Shown: in pieces, positions 47,903 through 56,884 of the stretch
How the letters are laid out: every line of letters begins with the position of its first letter
Numbering within the stretch: position 1 is the first letter of the stretch
Source: Shewanella eurypsychrophilus
Lineage (GTDB): Bacteria; Pseudomonadota; Gammaproteobacteria; Enterobacterales; Shewanellaceae
Assembly (NCBI RefSeq): GCF_007004545.3
Contig: NZ_CP045503.2
Location: 2,946,501 to 3,010,500, forward strand
Direction: 5' to 3'
Length of the DNA: 64,000 nt
Translations under genes and position numbers: made by a program
The notes under the pieces: generated by a model
Databases searched by the model: none
Told to the model about the DNA's origin: nothing
Seen by the model: only the letters and a program-made list of their open reading frames with translations

Positions 47903-49567
47903 TTAGGATAGTATCCTATCTATAATCGATTGAGCCTCATTAATCACTTGCTCAAGATGCTCTTGGCTGATAAAACTTTCGCCGTATATCTTAAACAGTG
48001 CTTCAGTACCAGATGGTCGAGCGGCAAACCAAGCATTGTTGGTGACAACTTTTATCCCGCCAATATTAGCCTGATTACCGGGTGCCTTGGTCAACACGCT
48101 AAGTATTACCTCGCCAGCAAGAACCTCTGTTCCTAATGTCTCTGAGTTCACTTCTTGCTTAAGCACCTCGGTAAACCTGGCTTTTTTATCTGCTTCTACC
48201 GGACTGTCAACACGCTTATAGAAACTCTCACCGTGTAAAGTTACCAGCTCCTGGTATCTTTGAGCCGGACTCTTACCTGTAACAGCCAGTATTTCAGCAG
48301 CAAGTAGCGCTAAAATAAATCCGTCTTTATCGGTACACCAAGTCGTACCATCACGGCGTAAAAAGGCGGCGCCAGCGCTCTCTTCGCCACCAAAAGCCAG
48401 TGTGGCATTAGCAAGACCATCAACAAACCATTTAAAACCTACCGGCACTTCGCTCATCTGCTTGCCATGTTGCTGGCAGACTTTATCTATCATCGCACTC
48501 GATACTAATGTCTTGCCAATAATTAAACTGTCTGACCATTGGGGTCTATGAGTCACTAAATAATCAATGGCGACCGCGAGAAAATGATTAGGATTCATTA
48601 AGCCAAAGCCTGGACACACGATCCCATGTCGATCGTAATCGGGATCATTACCGACGCAAAGATCAAATTTATCTTGTTGCTTTAATAGACCCGTCATCGC
48701 GTATGGAGAGGAGCAGTCCATTCTAATTTTGCCATCTTTATCAAGAGGCATAAAACTAAAGCTGGGATCGATACTGTTATTCACTAGCGTGATATCCAGT
48801 CCATAACGCTCTGCAATGGGTTTCCAATAGTGAATACCAGAGCCTCCTAGTGGGTCTACCCCCATTGAAATTCCGGCATCAGCAATGGCTTTCATATCAA
48901 CAACAGATGCTAAGTCATCAACATAGGGAGTAATTAAATCTTGAGCATTGACCAATGAAGACTCGATTGCCTGGGCAAACTCAATGCGGTTAACCCCCTG
49001 CAGATTGTCTTTGAGATAAGCATTCGCTTTATCTTCAATCAATTTTGTTATCTCACCTTCGGCGGGTCCACCATGAGGAGGATTATATTTAATGCCTCCA
49101 TCCTGAGGTGGATTATGTGAAGGTGTAACAATCAGACCATCAGCTAGCCCTGTATGACCGTCCTTAGGGGCTTGATTCAACATTATGATGGCGTGTGACA
49201 CGACTGGTGTAGGGGTGAAACCATCTTCTTTATGAATGATAACGTGAATATCATTGGCCACTAAAACTTCAATAGCACTCACAAATGCCGCTTGAGATAA
49301 CGCATGTGTATCAATACCCAGAATCAGAGGGCCGCAGATACCAACACTTGTTCTATAGTCGATCACAGCTTGGGTGATAGCCAAGATATGATCTTGATTG
49401 AAACTGGCTTTTAACGAGCTTCCACGATGACCTGATGTGCCAAAGCACACTCTCTGTTCATTGATAGATACATCGGGGCTGATGGCAAAGTAATGGCTCA
49501 TCAACTTGGGAATATTCACCAAATCCTCTTGGTGTGCAATCTGTCCTGCTCGCTCATGAATACTCAC
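47903..49567 (-). CDS. pgm: Phosphoglucomutase
   Basis: A 554-residue enzyme interconverting glucose 1- and 6-phosphate. The catalytic phosphoserine is in IVTPSHNPPQDGGIKYNPP, metal ligands in GNDPDYDRHG, sugar-binding GGEESAGAAFL and phosphate-binding AARPSGTEALFKIY. The start MSIHERAGQIAHQEDL aligns with E. coli Pgm. It follows seqA on the same strand, the conserved seqA-pgm pair. Confidence 0.97.
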   Translation of the reverse strand: MSIHERAGQIAHQEDLVNIPKLMSHYFAISPDVSINEQRVCFGTSGHRGSSLKASFNQDHILAITQAVIDYRTSVGICGPLILGIDTHALSQAAFVSAIEVLVANDIHVIIHKEDGFTPTPVVSHAIIMLNQAPKDGHTGLADGLIVTPSHNPPQDGGIKYNPPHGGPAEGEITKLIEDKANAYLKDNLQGVNRIEFAQAIESSLVNAQDLITPYVDDLASVVDMKAIADAGISMGVDPLGGSGIHYWKPIAERYGLDITLVNNSIDPSFSFMPLDKDGKIRMDCSSPYAMTGLLKQQDKFDLCVGNDPDYDRHGIVCPGFGLMNPNHFLAVAIDYLVTHRPQWSDSLIIGKTLVSSAMIDKVCQQHGKQMSEVPVGFKWFVDGLANATLAFGGEESAGAAFLRRDGTTWCTDKDGFILALLAAEILAVTGKSPAQRYQELVTLHGESFYKRVDSPVEADKKARFTEVLKQEVNSETLGTEVLAGEVILSVLTKAPGNQANIGGIKVVTNNAWFAARPSGTEALFKIYGESFISQEHLEQVINEAQSIIDRILS

Positions 49568-49670
49568 ACTCGTTTCCTTATATACAAAAATGGTCTACAG
49601 ATAAAAAAAGCCGAACTCATACAGTGATGATTTCAGCTTAGTCGTATCGTATTACAATTAGTCTAGACGA

Positions 49671-50213
49671 TTACAAATTGTTTGTTATTGTCTCTATTTG
49701 GGCTTCTACTGTACCGTACTGTTGTAGGACTTCCGTCAAAATAGTCCTTTTCTTAGCGGTATTATTGTTGGTAGTGACCCAGAAACCACTTGTGCCTATC
49801 TCTTTGGGGTTTGCAGACTTGCTTGCTTTAAGCAAAGAGTCTTTTGATGTCGCAAAATAGAGCCTGTCGCGCCCTTGGATCTGCAATACCTGAGAAAACT
49901 GTTCTGGCGCTGCACGGTAAACCGCTTCTAAGATAAAGAGGAAACGACCGACGGCGCCTTTCTGCCCTGCTAGCTCATCTTTATTAATACACTCAGATAA
50001 ATCAGTATTAATGACTACAACGTCTTGAGCTTTAGCTGGCGCTTCAACTGACTCCATACTCGGATGACTGATCGTTTCAGGGGCATAGTGATTAACAGAT
50101 TCAACATCAAGTCCAAGCAAACGGCGTAGGATATCTGAAGCACTTTCACCAATTCGTTCTGTTTTACCTGCAATATGGCGATACAGCTCTTCATCGACCT
50201 CGATATATTTCAT
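49671..50213 (-). CDS. seqA: Negative modulator of replication initiation SeqA
   Basis: A 180-residue protein that binds hemimethylated GATC sites and delays re-initiation at oriC. The N-terminal multimerisation part reads MKYIEVDEELYRHIAGKTERIGESASDILRRLL, and the C-terminal DNA-binding part contains FLFILEAVYRA, GRDRLYFA and WVTTNNNTAKKRTIL. Its presence implies Dam methylation in this organism. It is upstream of pgm and divergent from ybfF, as in E. coli. Confidence 0.97.
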   Translation of the reverse strand: MKYIEVDEELYRHIAGKTERIGESASDILRRLLGLDVESVNHYAPETISHPSMESVEAPAKAQDVVVINTDLSECINKDELAGQKGAVGRFLFILEAVYRAAPEQFSQVLQIQGRDRLYFATSKDSLLKASKSANPKEIGTSGFWVTTNNNTAKKRTILTEVLQQYGTVEAQIETITNNL

Positions 50214-50522
50214 GACCTTAATCTTCCTTAAGTGAAATTAATTAATTTACCGTTCGCATTAATCATTTATATAAACCTTCATAAATGGACAGATCCCGAT
50301 GATTAACGATCTAATGCAAGTGTATGTCATCTATAGCCTTCTAATAAAGTGGCAATAAGCTAAAATTTGCTTAGATCGGCTTTAGAAGCACAAAAGTTTT
50401 GATGTTTGCTCAAAAAGCCAGCAAACATTGCTTTGATACCTGAGTATTCTTGTCAAGATATGACCTTTACAGGCACAATTAAGCCACGAGTGACAATATT
50501 AAAACGGTTTACGGGACATTCC
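50214..50522. other. 309-bp divergent intergenic region (seqA / ybfF)
   Basis: The ybfF frame is open back to 50406, but without a good start or family similarity there. I see no clear operator. Confidence 0.35.
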
Positions 50523-51302
50523 ATGCATTACATCTCTTCTGGCCAAGGATCTGCAGTGATCTTAATTCATGGTCTTTTCGGAAATTTAGATAATTTAAAG
50601 GCGCTTGGCAAGAGCCTAGAACTGCAACATCAAGTCATCAGGGTGGATGTACCCAACCATGGACTCAGCCCCCATTGGCAACAGATGGATTACCCACATC
50701 TAGCAAGGGCTGTATTAGACCTTATGGATGAGCTGGGTCTACCAGGCGCGCATATCCTAGGTCACTCAATGGGAGGGAAGATAGCGATGGCTACCGCATT
50801 AAGTGCTCCCGAAAGAGTATTAAGCTTAATTGCCGCTGATATTGCTCCAGTCAGTTATGACGAAAGACATCAAAAAGTATTCGCAGGTTTAGAAAATATC
50901 GACTTAACCCGTCTTTCAAATCGTTCAGAAGCGTTACATCAACTCATTCAAGCAGACATTGATGAAGGGACTGCCCAATTTTTATTAAAAAATCTCAACC
51001 GTACTCAACAGGGTTTCACTTGGAAAATGAACCTTAATGGCCTCAAAGAATGCTATGCAGATCTGATCGGTTGGCATAACAATTTGGCTACGGACGCATA
51101 CTTACAGTATAAAAAACCGACCTTGTTCATTCGTGGAGGCGACTCTGATTACGTCACAGCAGAACACCGTGAAGCCATATTAAAACAATTTCCTCGTGTA
51201 CAAGCGAAGACGATTGAGGGAGCTGGCCATTGGCTACACGCTCAAAAGCCAACTATTTTCAATCGAATTGTCTGTGATTTTATCAATAAACATAATAAGT
51301 AA
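50523..51302 (+). CDS. ybfF: Alpha/beta-hydrolase esterase YbfF
   Basis: A 259-residue serine hydrolase. The start at 50523 (MHYISSGQGSAVILIHGLFGNLDN) follows GGGA and aligns with E. coli YbfF; the upstream 39 codons are probably untranslated. The oxyanion motif IHGLFG, nucleophile elbow GHSMGGK, and catalytic His in GAGHWLHAQKP are clear. It acts on acyl-CoA and short esters in E. coli; the natural substrate is uncertain. It lies next to seqA. Confidence 0.92.
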   Translation: MHYISSGQGSAVILIHGLFGNLDNLKALGKSLELQHQVIRVDVPNHGLSPHWQQMDYPHLARAVLDLMDELGLPGAHILGHSMGGKIAMATALSAPERVLSLIAADIAPVSYDERHQKVFAGLENIDLTRLSNRSEALHQLIQADIDEGTAQFLLKNLNRTQQGFTWKMNLNGLKECYADLIGWHNNLATDAYLQYKKPTLFIRGGDSDYVTAEHREAILKQFPRVQAKTIEGAGHWLHAQKPTIFNRIVCDFINKHNK

Positions 51303-51388
51303 ATCTGCATGTTTAACTTTGAACTTTATAGCGGACATAGTTTAACTATGCTATATTCTCGCCTCTTTTTGGCCTGAGGAAGCGATTT

Positions 51389-51610
51389 ATGTTATCTCAG
51401 TATATGGAACAAATTGAAGCAGTAGGTTTAAACCTATTCTTTGCAGCGGTTTTTTTCTTTATCGGTATGGCTATTCATGACGTGCTAAAGCAGGGCAAAG
51501 TCCCTAAATTGGGCCGCTATATCGTTTGGTTAGTATTATTCCTCGGTTGTGCCGGGTTTATAGCAAAAGGTGTAATACAGATGTCCTGGGAAGGTACAGG
51601 CATAGGTTAA
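51389..51610 (+). CDS. DUF2788 small membrane protein
   Basis: A 73-residue protein with two predicted transmembrane helices (LNLFFAAVFFFIGMAIHDVL and YIVWLVLFLGCAGFIAKGVI) joined by KQGKVPKLGR. It fits the DUF2788 family found between ybfF and ybfE in Shewanella and Vibrio. Function unknown. GAGGAAGC lies upstream of the ATG. Confidence 0.82.
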   Translation: MLSQYMEQIEAVGLNLFFAAVFFFIGMAIHDVLKQGKVPKLGRYIVWLVLFLGCAGFIAKGVIQMSWEGTGIG

Positions 51611-51621
51611 AGACAGATCCA

Positions 51622-51894
51622 ATGGCAAAAGAAACTTCAGACAGAACCACAATCGATCTATTCGCAACAGAAAAGCGTCGCGGTCGTCCTCGTAGTAACC
51701 CACTACCTAGAGATCAGCAGCTCAAAATTAATAAGCGAAATCAGATCCAACGCGATAAAGCGAATGGATTAAAACGAATAGAGTTAAAGGTGTCACAAGA
51801 TTTGTATGACGCCTTGAATGAAAAAGCTTTGGCCAGTAATATCAGCCGCAGCCAATTAATCGAATTAATATTGCAAAAGCAGGTTTCGGCCTAA
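51622..51894 (+). CDS. ybfE: YbfE family DNA-binding-like protein
   Basis: A 90-residue protein starting MAKETSDRTTIDLF at 51622. It is basic, with an AT-hook-like KRRGRPRSNP, then KRIELKVSQDLYDALNEKALASNISRSQLIELIL, a ribbon-helix-helix pattern. In E. coli ybfE is a LexA-regulated gene next to fldA; I see no LexA box here. The gene lies 48 bp before fldA. Confidence 0.86.
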   Translation: MAKETSDRTTIDLFATEKRRGRPRSNPLPRDQQLKINKRNQIQRDKANGLKRIELKVSQDLYDALNEKALASNISRSQLIELILQKQVSA

Positions 51895-51942
51895 CGCTTT
51901 TGTTGACGATAACATTACAGCGAATTAGATAAAGGAAAGACA

Positions 51943-52473
51943 ATGGCAACTGTAGGTCTTTTTTTCGGTAGCGATACAGGTAACACTGAAGCCGTAGCCA
52001 AAATGATCCAGAAGAAACTGGGTAAGAAAATGGTTGAGGTGAAAGACATTGCCAAGAGTACCAAAGAGCAGATTCAAGAATATGATCTGCTCATTTTCGG
52101 GATCCCAACTTGGTATTACGGTGAAGCTCAATGTGATTGGGATGATTTCTTCCCAGATCTCGAGCAGATTAACTTCGAAGATAAATTGATAGCCATCTTC
52201 GGATGTGGTGATCAAGAAGATTATGCTGAATACTTCCTTGATGCCATGGGTATGGTCAACGAAATCGTTGAAGGCCGTGGTGGTATCGTTATTGGTCACT
52301 GGCCAGTCGAAAGTTACGATTTCGAAGCGTCTAAAGGCCTGACAGAAGATGAGAAACACTTCGTTGGTCTTGGTATTGATGAAGACAGACAACCTGAATT
52401 AACTGAAGAGCGTGTTGACGCTTGGGTTAAACAGATTTATGAAGAGATGTGTCTTGCTGAATTAGGCGATTAA
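51943..52473 (+). CDS. fldA: Flavodoxin I
   Basis: A 176-residue long-chain flavodoxin carrying FMN and donating electrons to enzymes such as radical-SAM proteins. The phosphate loop is GLFFGSDTGNTEAVAK, FMN-stacking residues lie in IPTWYYGEAQCDWDDF, and FGCGDQEDYAEYF is typical. The long-chain insertion is present. AAAGGAAAG precedes the ATG. In other bacteria the gene is iron-regulated; no Fur box was clear. Confidence 0.97.
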   Translation: MATVGLFFGSDTGNTEAVAKMIQKKLGKKMVEVKDIAKSTKEQIQEYDLLIFGIPTWYYGEAQCDWDDFFPDLEQINFEDKLIAIFGCGDQEDYAEYFLDAMGMVNEIVEGRGGIVIGHWPVESYDFEASKGLTEDEKHFVGLGIDEDRQPELTEERVDAWVKQIYEEMCLAELGD

Positions 52474-52489
52474 TTCTTCTGATTTATGC

Positions 52490-52522
52490 AAAAGCGGCGA
52501 CTAGCAATAGCGCCGCTTTTTA
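52490..52522 (+). terminator. Intrinsic terminator of fldA
   Basis: AAAGCGGCG and CGCCGCTTT form a GC-rich stem with an 11-base loop and a T-run, 17 bp past the fldA stop. Confidence 0.85.
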
Positions 52523-52810
52523 ATGTCTGGAACATTTATGTCGCTCTTTTTATAAAGAGTACAAGGACGGTCGTTAATGTTCCCGACATTCAAACGACAT
52601 TTCCTCCATCCGTGGAGGTCATTAAAAACTGACCTAGTGTCTGGACACAGACATGTCCTTCTTATTGTATAGAGTACTGGGATGAGCGTTAATTTCATGC
52701 CATGAAGTCTTGATATCTTTCTGCTGTATACTATCGACATCTCCCCTTAGTTAGGGCTCTTACCTGAAATTAGCAGGTACCTTCATTCTTTAACTACGTG
52801 AGCTTTCTTT
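52523..52810. repeat. Imperfect repeat region between fldA and earP
   Basis: No gene. Two related segments, near 52538-52590 and 52652-52702, share patterns such as TAGAGTAC/AAGAGTAC and GCGTTAAT/TCGTTAAT. Small perfect hairpins lie between them: CCTCCA-TCCG-TGGAGG (about 52602-52617) and TGTCTG-GACA-CAGACA (about 52637-52652). It looks like a decayed intergenic repeat. Confidence 0.4.
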
Positions 52811-53998
52811 ATGACTTTCCCAACTTCTCAATCAGGCTCTCAACAAAAGCAGCAACCTAGCTCGCACTGGGACATATTTTGTACTGTTATCGATAATTAC
52901 GGTGATATTGGTGTCACATGGCGTCTGGCTAAACAGCTTGCTGACGATTTCAATATCGAGGTTAACCTTTGGGTCGATGACTTACACAGCTTCTCTCATA
53001 TCTTGCCTAAGCTATGCCCTCAAACTCCAGTGCAATGCCACCAAGGTGTGACGATTATCCATTGGACTCACCCACTACCAATAAACTGGCAGCCTGGTCT
53101 GGTACTTATCGAAGCATTCGCCTGTGAATTACCCCAAGCGATTTTAAGCCAGCTAGAACAGATTAACACACCGCCAACTTGGATTAACTTAGAGTACTTA
53201 AGTGCAGAATCTTGGATAGATGATTGTCATGGTTTACCGTCTCTACAGAGTAATGCCATTGCAAAACATTTTTTCTTTCCAGGCTTCTCACCCAAAAGTG
53301 GTGGACTACTCTGCGAACATCATTTATTAGCAGAGGTAACCCAATGGCAAGCATCAGCAGAAAACCGCGAAAACCTGTTAGCCTCATTGTCAATCGAGGG
53401 GGTAAAACAGGATGATACGCTCATTAGCGTCTTCAGTTATGAGTCCCCCGCCCTACAGAGCTTGTGCCAACTATGGCAACAATCAATTAAGCCCGTTCAT
53501 GCATTGATCCCTATGGGTAGAAGCTTAAATAGCCTGAGTGCATTACTGCCAATAGATAGCTTAGCGCCAGGGATGACATTTACGCTTGGTGCATTAACCA
53601 TACATATCTTGCCGATGACAGATCAAGATACCTATGACCGCTTACTTTGGAGCTGTGATTTTAATATTGTCCGCGGCGAAGACTCATTTATCAGAGCACA
53701 ATGGGCAATGCGGCCCTTTATCTGGCATATTTATGCGCAAGAAAATGATATCCATTTGGATAAGCTCAGTGCATTTACACAACGCTATTGCAAGCATCTA
53801 GAGCAACAGACAGCGAAAACCTGGACCGCGCTGAATGTCGCTTTTAATCAAGATGATGCAGAATCAACCGCTTCAAAATGGCAGGAAATGGATTATTCAG
53901 CTACAGAAATGCAGTCGCATATAAAAAACTGGCCAGTAGACGCAATTAATGACGCAGATTTGGCCACACGACTAGTGCAATTTGTCAAAAAAGGCTAG
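52811..53998 (+). CDS. earP: EF-P arginine rhamnosyltransferase
   Basis: A 395-residue GT-B glycosyltransferase that attaches rhamnose from dTDP-rhamnose to Arg32 of elongation factor P. Key motifs are visible: VIDNYGDIGVTWRLAKQL with the catalytic-region aspartates and, near residue 295, RGEDSFIRAQWAMRPFIW for nucleotide-sugar binding. Its partner efp starts 47 bp downstream, and that EF-P has Arg at position 32, so the pair fits together. The start MTFPTSQSGSQQ has a variable N terminus; an internal start is possible. Confidence 0.95.
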   Translation: MTFPTSQSGSQQKQQPSSHWDIFCTVIDNYGDIGVTWRLAKQLADDFNIEVNLWVDDLHSFSHILPKLCPQTPVQCHQGVTIIHWTHPLPINWQPGLVLIEAFACELPQAILSQLEQINTPPTWINLEYLSAESWIDDCHGLPSLQSNAIAKHFFFPGFSPKSGGLLCEHHLLAEVTQWQASAENRENLLASLSIEGVKQDDTLISVFSYESPALQSLCQLWQQSIKPVHALIPMGRSLNSLSALLPIDSLAPGMTFTLGALTIHILPMTDQDTYDRLLWSCDFNIVRGEDSFIRAQWAMRPFIWHIYAQENDIHLDKLSAFTQRYCKHLEQQTAKTWTALNVAFNQDDAESTASKWQEMDYSATEMQSHIKNWPVDAINDADLATRLVQFVKKG

Positions 53999-54045
53999 TA
54001 TTCTGCGCTGAAACAAATTGTCTGTGAATATTAGGAATTGAATAA

Positions 54046-54609
54046 ATGAAAACAGCTCAGGAAATCCGCGTCGGAAATGTGATCATGGTGGGTAAAGATC
54101 CTATGGTCGTTTTAAAAACTGATTTTCACAATTCAGGACGCGGCTCTGCAGTCGTTAAGATGAAGATAAAGAACCTACTTACTGGCTCAGGCACTGAAAC
54201 TGCATTTAAGGCCGAAGATAAGATTGAAGATATCATCTTAGATCGTTTAGATTGTACCTACTCTTACTATGCTGATCCTATGTATGTATTCATGGATGAA
54301 GAGTTCAACCCATACGATGTTGAAGCCGAAAATGTCGGCGATGCACTTAACTATATCGTTGACGGTATGGAAGATATCGTTCAGGTTACTTTCTATGAAG
54401 GTAAAGCTATCTCTGTTGAGCTGCCAACAACGGTTGCTCGTGAAGTGGGTTACACAGAGCCATCGGCTCGCGGTGACACTTCAGGTAAAGTCATGAAGCC
54501 TGCCACTCTTTTGGGTACCGAGTTCACACTTACCGTTGCAGATTTCGTTAAAACGGGCGATTTTATCGAGATTGATACTCGTACACACGAATTCAAGAAA
54601 CGCGTATAG
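54046..54609 (+). CDS. efp: Elongation factor P (Arg32 type)
   Basis: A 187-residue three-domain translation factor that rescues ribosomes stalled at polyproline. Position 32 is Arg ([13 protein letters not shown]) rather than the Lys modified by EpmA in E. coli, in keeping with EarP rhamnosylation. The C-terminal domain has [18 protein letters not shown] and ends [12 protein letters not shown]. earP is directly upstream. It ends with its own terminator. Confidence 0.98.
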   Translation: MKTAQEIRVGNVIMVGKDPMVVLKTDFHNSGRGSAVVKMKIKNLLTGSGTETAFKAEDKIEDIILDRLDCTYSYYADPMYVFMDEEFNPYDVEAENVGDALNYIVDGMEDIVQVTFYEGKAISVELPTTVAREVGYTEPSARGDTSGKVMKPATLLGTEFTLTVADFVKTGDFIEIDTRTHEFKKRV

Positions 54610-54668
54610 CCTCTCATTCTACTTTGTAAAAAATGTATGTATGAATAAGTGAGCTCAATATGTGATTA

Positions 54669-54697
54669 AAGCCAGCATTTCAATGCTGGCTTTTTTA
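54669..54697 (+). terminator. Intrinsic terminator of efp
   Basis: AAGCCAGCATT, loop TC, AATGCTGGCTT then a T-run. It lies 60 bp past the efp stop. Confidence 0.88.
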
Positions 54698-54933
54698 TTG
54701 CCCCAATAATCGCCGCAGCATATAGCACCACAAAATTAGCAACAAGAAGAATTAAACACTAACAAGGTATAGTTTAATGTTAACGATTGAATTTTATCAC
54801 TGCATCTGTTTTGTCTATTTTCCCCATTTAAGACTGAAATGACTTCTCAACTTCCCCTTAATTAGTTATTGTCCATAGACTTTATGCGGTTTTCGTTTTT
54901 CACACTGCTATTACGAAATTTAGAGGTTAGAGA
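54698..54933. other. AT-rich upstream region of alaA
   Basis: With the efp 3' end this makes 324 bp without a gene. It must contain the alaA promoter; I see no clear operator. Confidence 0.3.
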
Positions 54934-56148
54934 GTGCGACCAATAATCAAGTCAAATAAGCTAGATAGTGTCTGTTATGACATCAGAGGCCCGGTACACA
55001 AGGAAGCACGACGCCTTGAAGATGAAGGCCATCGTATCCTAAAGCTCAATATTGGCAATCCCGCACCGTTTGGTTTTGAAGCACCAGAAGAGATTGTTCG
55101 AGATGTGATCCTCAATTTACCGAGCGCTCAAGGCTACTGCGAGTCTAAAGGACTTTTCTCTGCCCGTAAGGCCATAGTGCAGCATTATCAATCACAAGGG
55201 ATTTTTGGTGTCGATATAGAAGACATCTACATAGGTAATGGTGTTTCAGAACTGATTGTCATGGCAATGCAAGGCCTACTAAATGCGGGTGATGAAGTAT
55301 TAATCCCCTCACCTGATTACCCATTATGGACTGCGGCGGTTCATCTCTCTGGTGGCCATGCGCAACACTACCGTTGTGATGAAGAAGCTGACTGGTTTCC
55401 GGATCTGGATGATATCAGATCTAAAATAACCCCAAGAACTCGCGGATTGGTGCTGATAAACCCTAACAACCCTACGGGGGCGGTTTATTCAAAAGAGCTA
55501 TTAATTGAAGCCGTCGAATTGTGTAGACAACACGATCTGATCTTGTTCGCCGATGAGATATACGACAAAATTCTCTATGACGAAGCCCAGCATATCCCTG
55601 CAGCAAGCTTATCTGATGACATTCTCACCGTAACCTTCAATGGTTTATCCAAGTCATACCGTGCAGCTGGCTTTAGGGTAGGTTGGATGATGTTATCAGG
55701 GAACTTAAAAGCGGCTAAAAGTTACATTGAAGGCCTAGATATGCTCGCATCGATGCGCTTATGCTCGAATGTGCCAAATCAGCATGCCATTCAAACGGCA
55801 TTAGGCGGTTATCAAAGCATCAATGAATTACTCATTGATGATGGCCGCTTAAAGGTTCAACGTGATACCTGTGTCGAGCTGCTCAATCAGATCCCTGGCA
55901 TCAGTGTTAAATGCCCTAAAGGGGCCATGTATGCGTTTCCTAAGCTAGATGCCAAGAAGTTTAACATTCGGGATGATGAACGCTTGGTATTAGACCTGCT
56001 CAAAGAGAAGAAAATCTTACTTGTTCATGGCACGGCATTTAACTGGCCAGAACCGGATCATTTACGGGTGGTTTTTTTGCCTCATAAAGAAGATCTCGAA
56101 AAAGCGTTAATCGAGTTCGGTGAATTTATGGATGGTTATCGCCAGTAA
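54934..56148 (+). CDS. alaA: Glutamate-pyruvate aminotransferase AlaA
   Basis: A 404-residue class I aminotransferase that makes alanine from pyruvate and glutamate. The family start is KLDSVCYDIRGPVHKEARRLEDEGHRILKLNIGNPAPFGF; the PLP lysine is in TFNGLSKSYRAAGFRVGWM. Translation starts at a GTG (54934) with GAGG 7 bases upstream. It is followed by yfbR, the conserved alaA-yfbR pair of E. coli, but with a terminator between. Confidence 0.95.
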   Translation: MRPIIKSNKLDSVCYDIRGPVHKEARRLEDEGHRILKLNIGNPAPFGFEAPEEIVRDVILNLPSAQGYCESKGLFSARKAIVQHYQSQGIFGVDIEDIYIGNGVSELIVMAMQGLLNAGDEVLIPSPDYPLWTAAVHLSGGHAQHYRCDEEADWFPDLDDIRSKITPRTRGLVLINPNNPTGAVYSKELLIEAVELCRQHDLILFADEIYDKILYDEAQHIPAASLSDDILTVTFNGLSKSYRAAGFRVGWMMLSGNLKAAKSYIEGLDMLASMRLCSNVPNQHAIQTALGGYQSINELLIDDGRLKVQRDTCVELLNQIPGISVKCPKGAMYAFPKLDAKKFNIRDDERLVLDLLKEKKILLVHGTAFNWPEPDHLRVVFLPHKEDLEKALIEFGEFMDGYRQ

Positions 56149-56171
56149 AATTTAAACGTTAATTGACTAAA

Positions 56172-56194
56172 AAAGCAACCGTCGTGGTTGCTTT
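56172..56194 (+). terminator. Intrinsic terminator of alaA
   Basis: AAGCAACC and GGTTGCTT form an 8-bp stem around GTCGT, then TTGTCTTTTC. Confidence 0.7.
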
Positions 56195-56263
56195 GTCTTT
56201 TCTAACTGCCTGCTTGTGCTAATGTAAGCTGATGTCGGCAATAGAATAAGTGGTTAATATTTA

Positions 56264-56851
56264 ATGAGTCATCTCTTCGCTCACCTAGCTCGCATGAAAT
56301 TAATTCAACGCTGGCCATTAATGTACAATGTCCGCAGTGAAAATGTGCAAGAACATTCCTTACAAGTCGCTATGGTTGCGCACAGCCTAGCCATCATCAG
56401 TAATCGGAAATTTGGTACATCACTTTCACCAGACAGAGCCGCGACAGTCGCTATTTTTCACGATGCCAGTGAGATAATTACTGGTGATCTACCGACACCG
56501 GTAAAGTACTTCAATAAAGAGATAGAAGCTGAATACAAAAAAATTGAAGCCATTGCCGAACAAAGACTACTTGAGATGGTGCCTGATGAGTTTAAGCAAG
56601 ACTATCAAAGCTTGTTAGTCAGCGAGCATTCCGACATGACTTATAAAGCCCTAGTTAAATCGGCTGATACTATTTGTGCCTATTTAAAATGTCTCGAGGA
56701 ACACGGCGCGGGTAACAGTGAGTTTAATACTGCTAGAAAACGTTTAGAGCTAGCCTTACATGAAAACCCCGATCCAGCAGTGAATTACTTTATTGAATGT
56801 TACGTCCCCAGCTTCAAGTTAAACCTAGATGATATTAACCAGCTGCTCTAA
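56264..56851 (+). CDS. yfbR: 5'-deoxynucleotidase YfbR
   Basis: A 195-residue HD-domain phosphohydrolase acting on deoxyribonucleoside 5'-monophosphates. Metal ligands: [14 protein letters not shown] (His), [17 protein letters not shown] (His-Asp) and the later Asp in [16 protein letters not shown]. Length matches E. coli. The dGTPase-like gene follows 33 bp after, so two nucleotide-removing HD enzymes are adjacent. Confidence 0.95.
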   Translation: MSHLFAHLARMKLIQRWPLMYNVRSENVQEHSLQVAMVAHSLAIISNRKFGTSLSPDRAATVAIFHDASEIITGDLPTPVKYFNKEIEAEYKKIEAIAEQRLLEMVPDEFKQDYQSLLVSEHSDMTYKALVKSADTICAYLKCLEEHGAGNSEFNTARKRLELALHENPDPAVNYFIECYVPSFKLNLDDINQLL

Positions 56852-56884
56852 TTTTTGACAGTCTTAATAAGACTAAGGACTACA

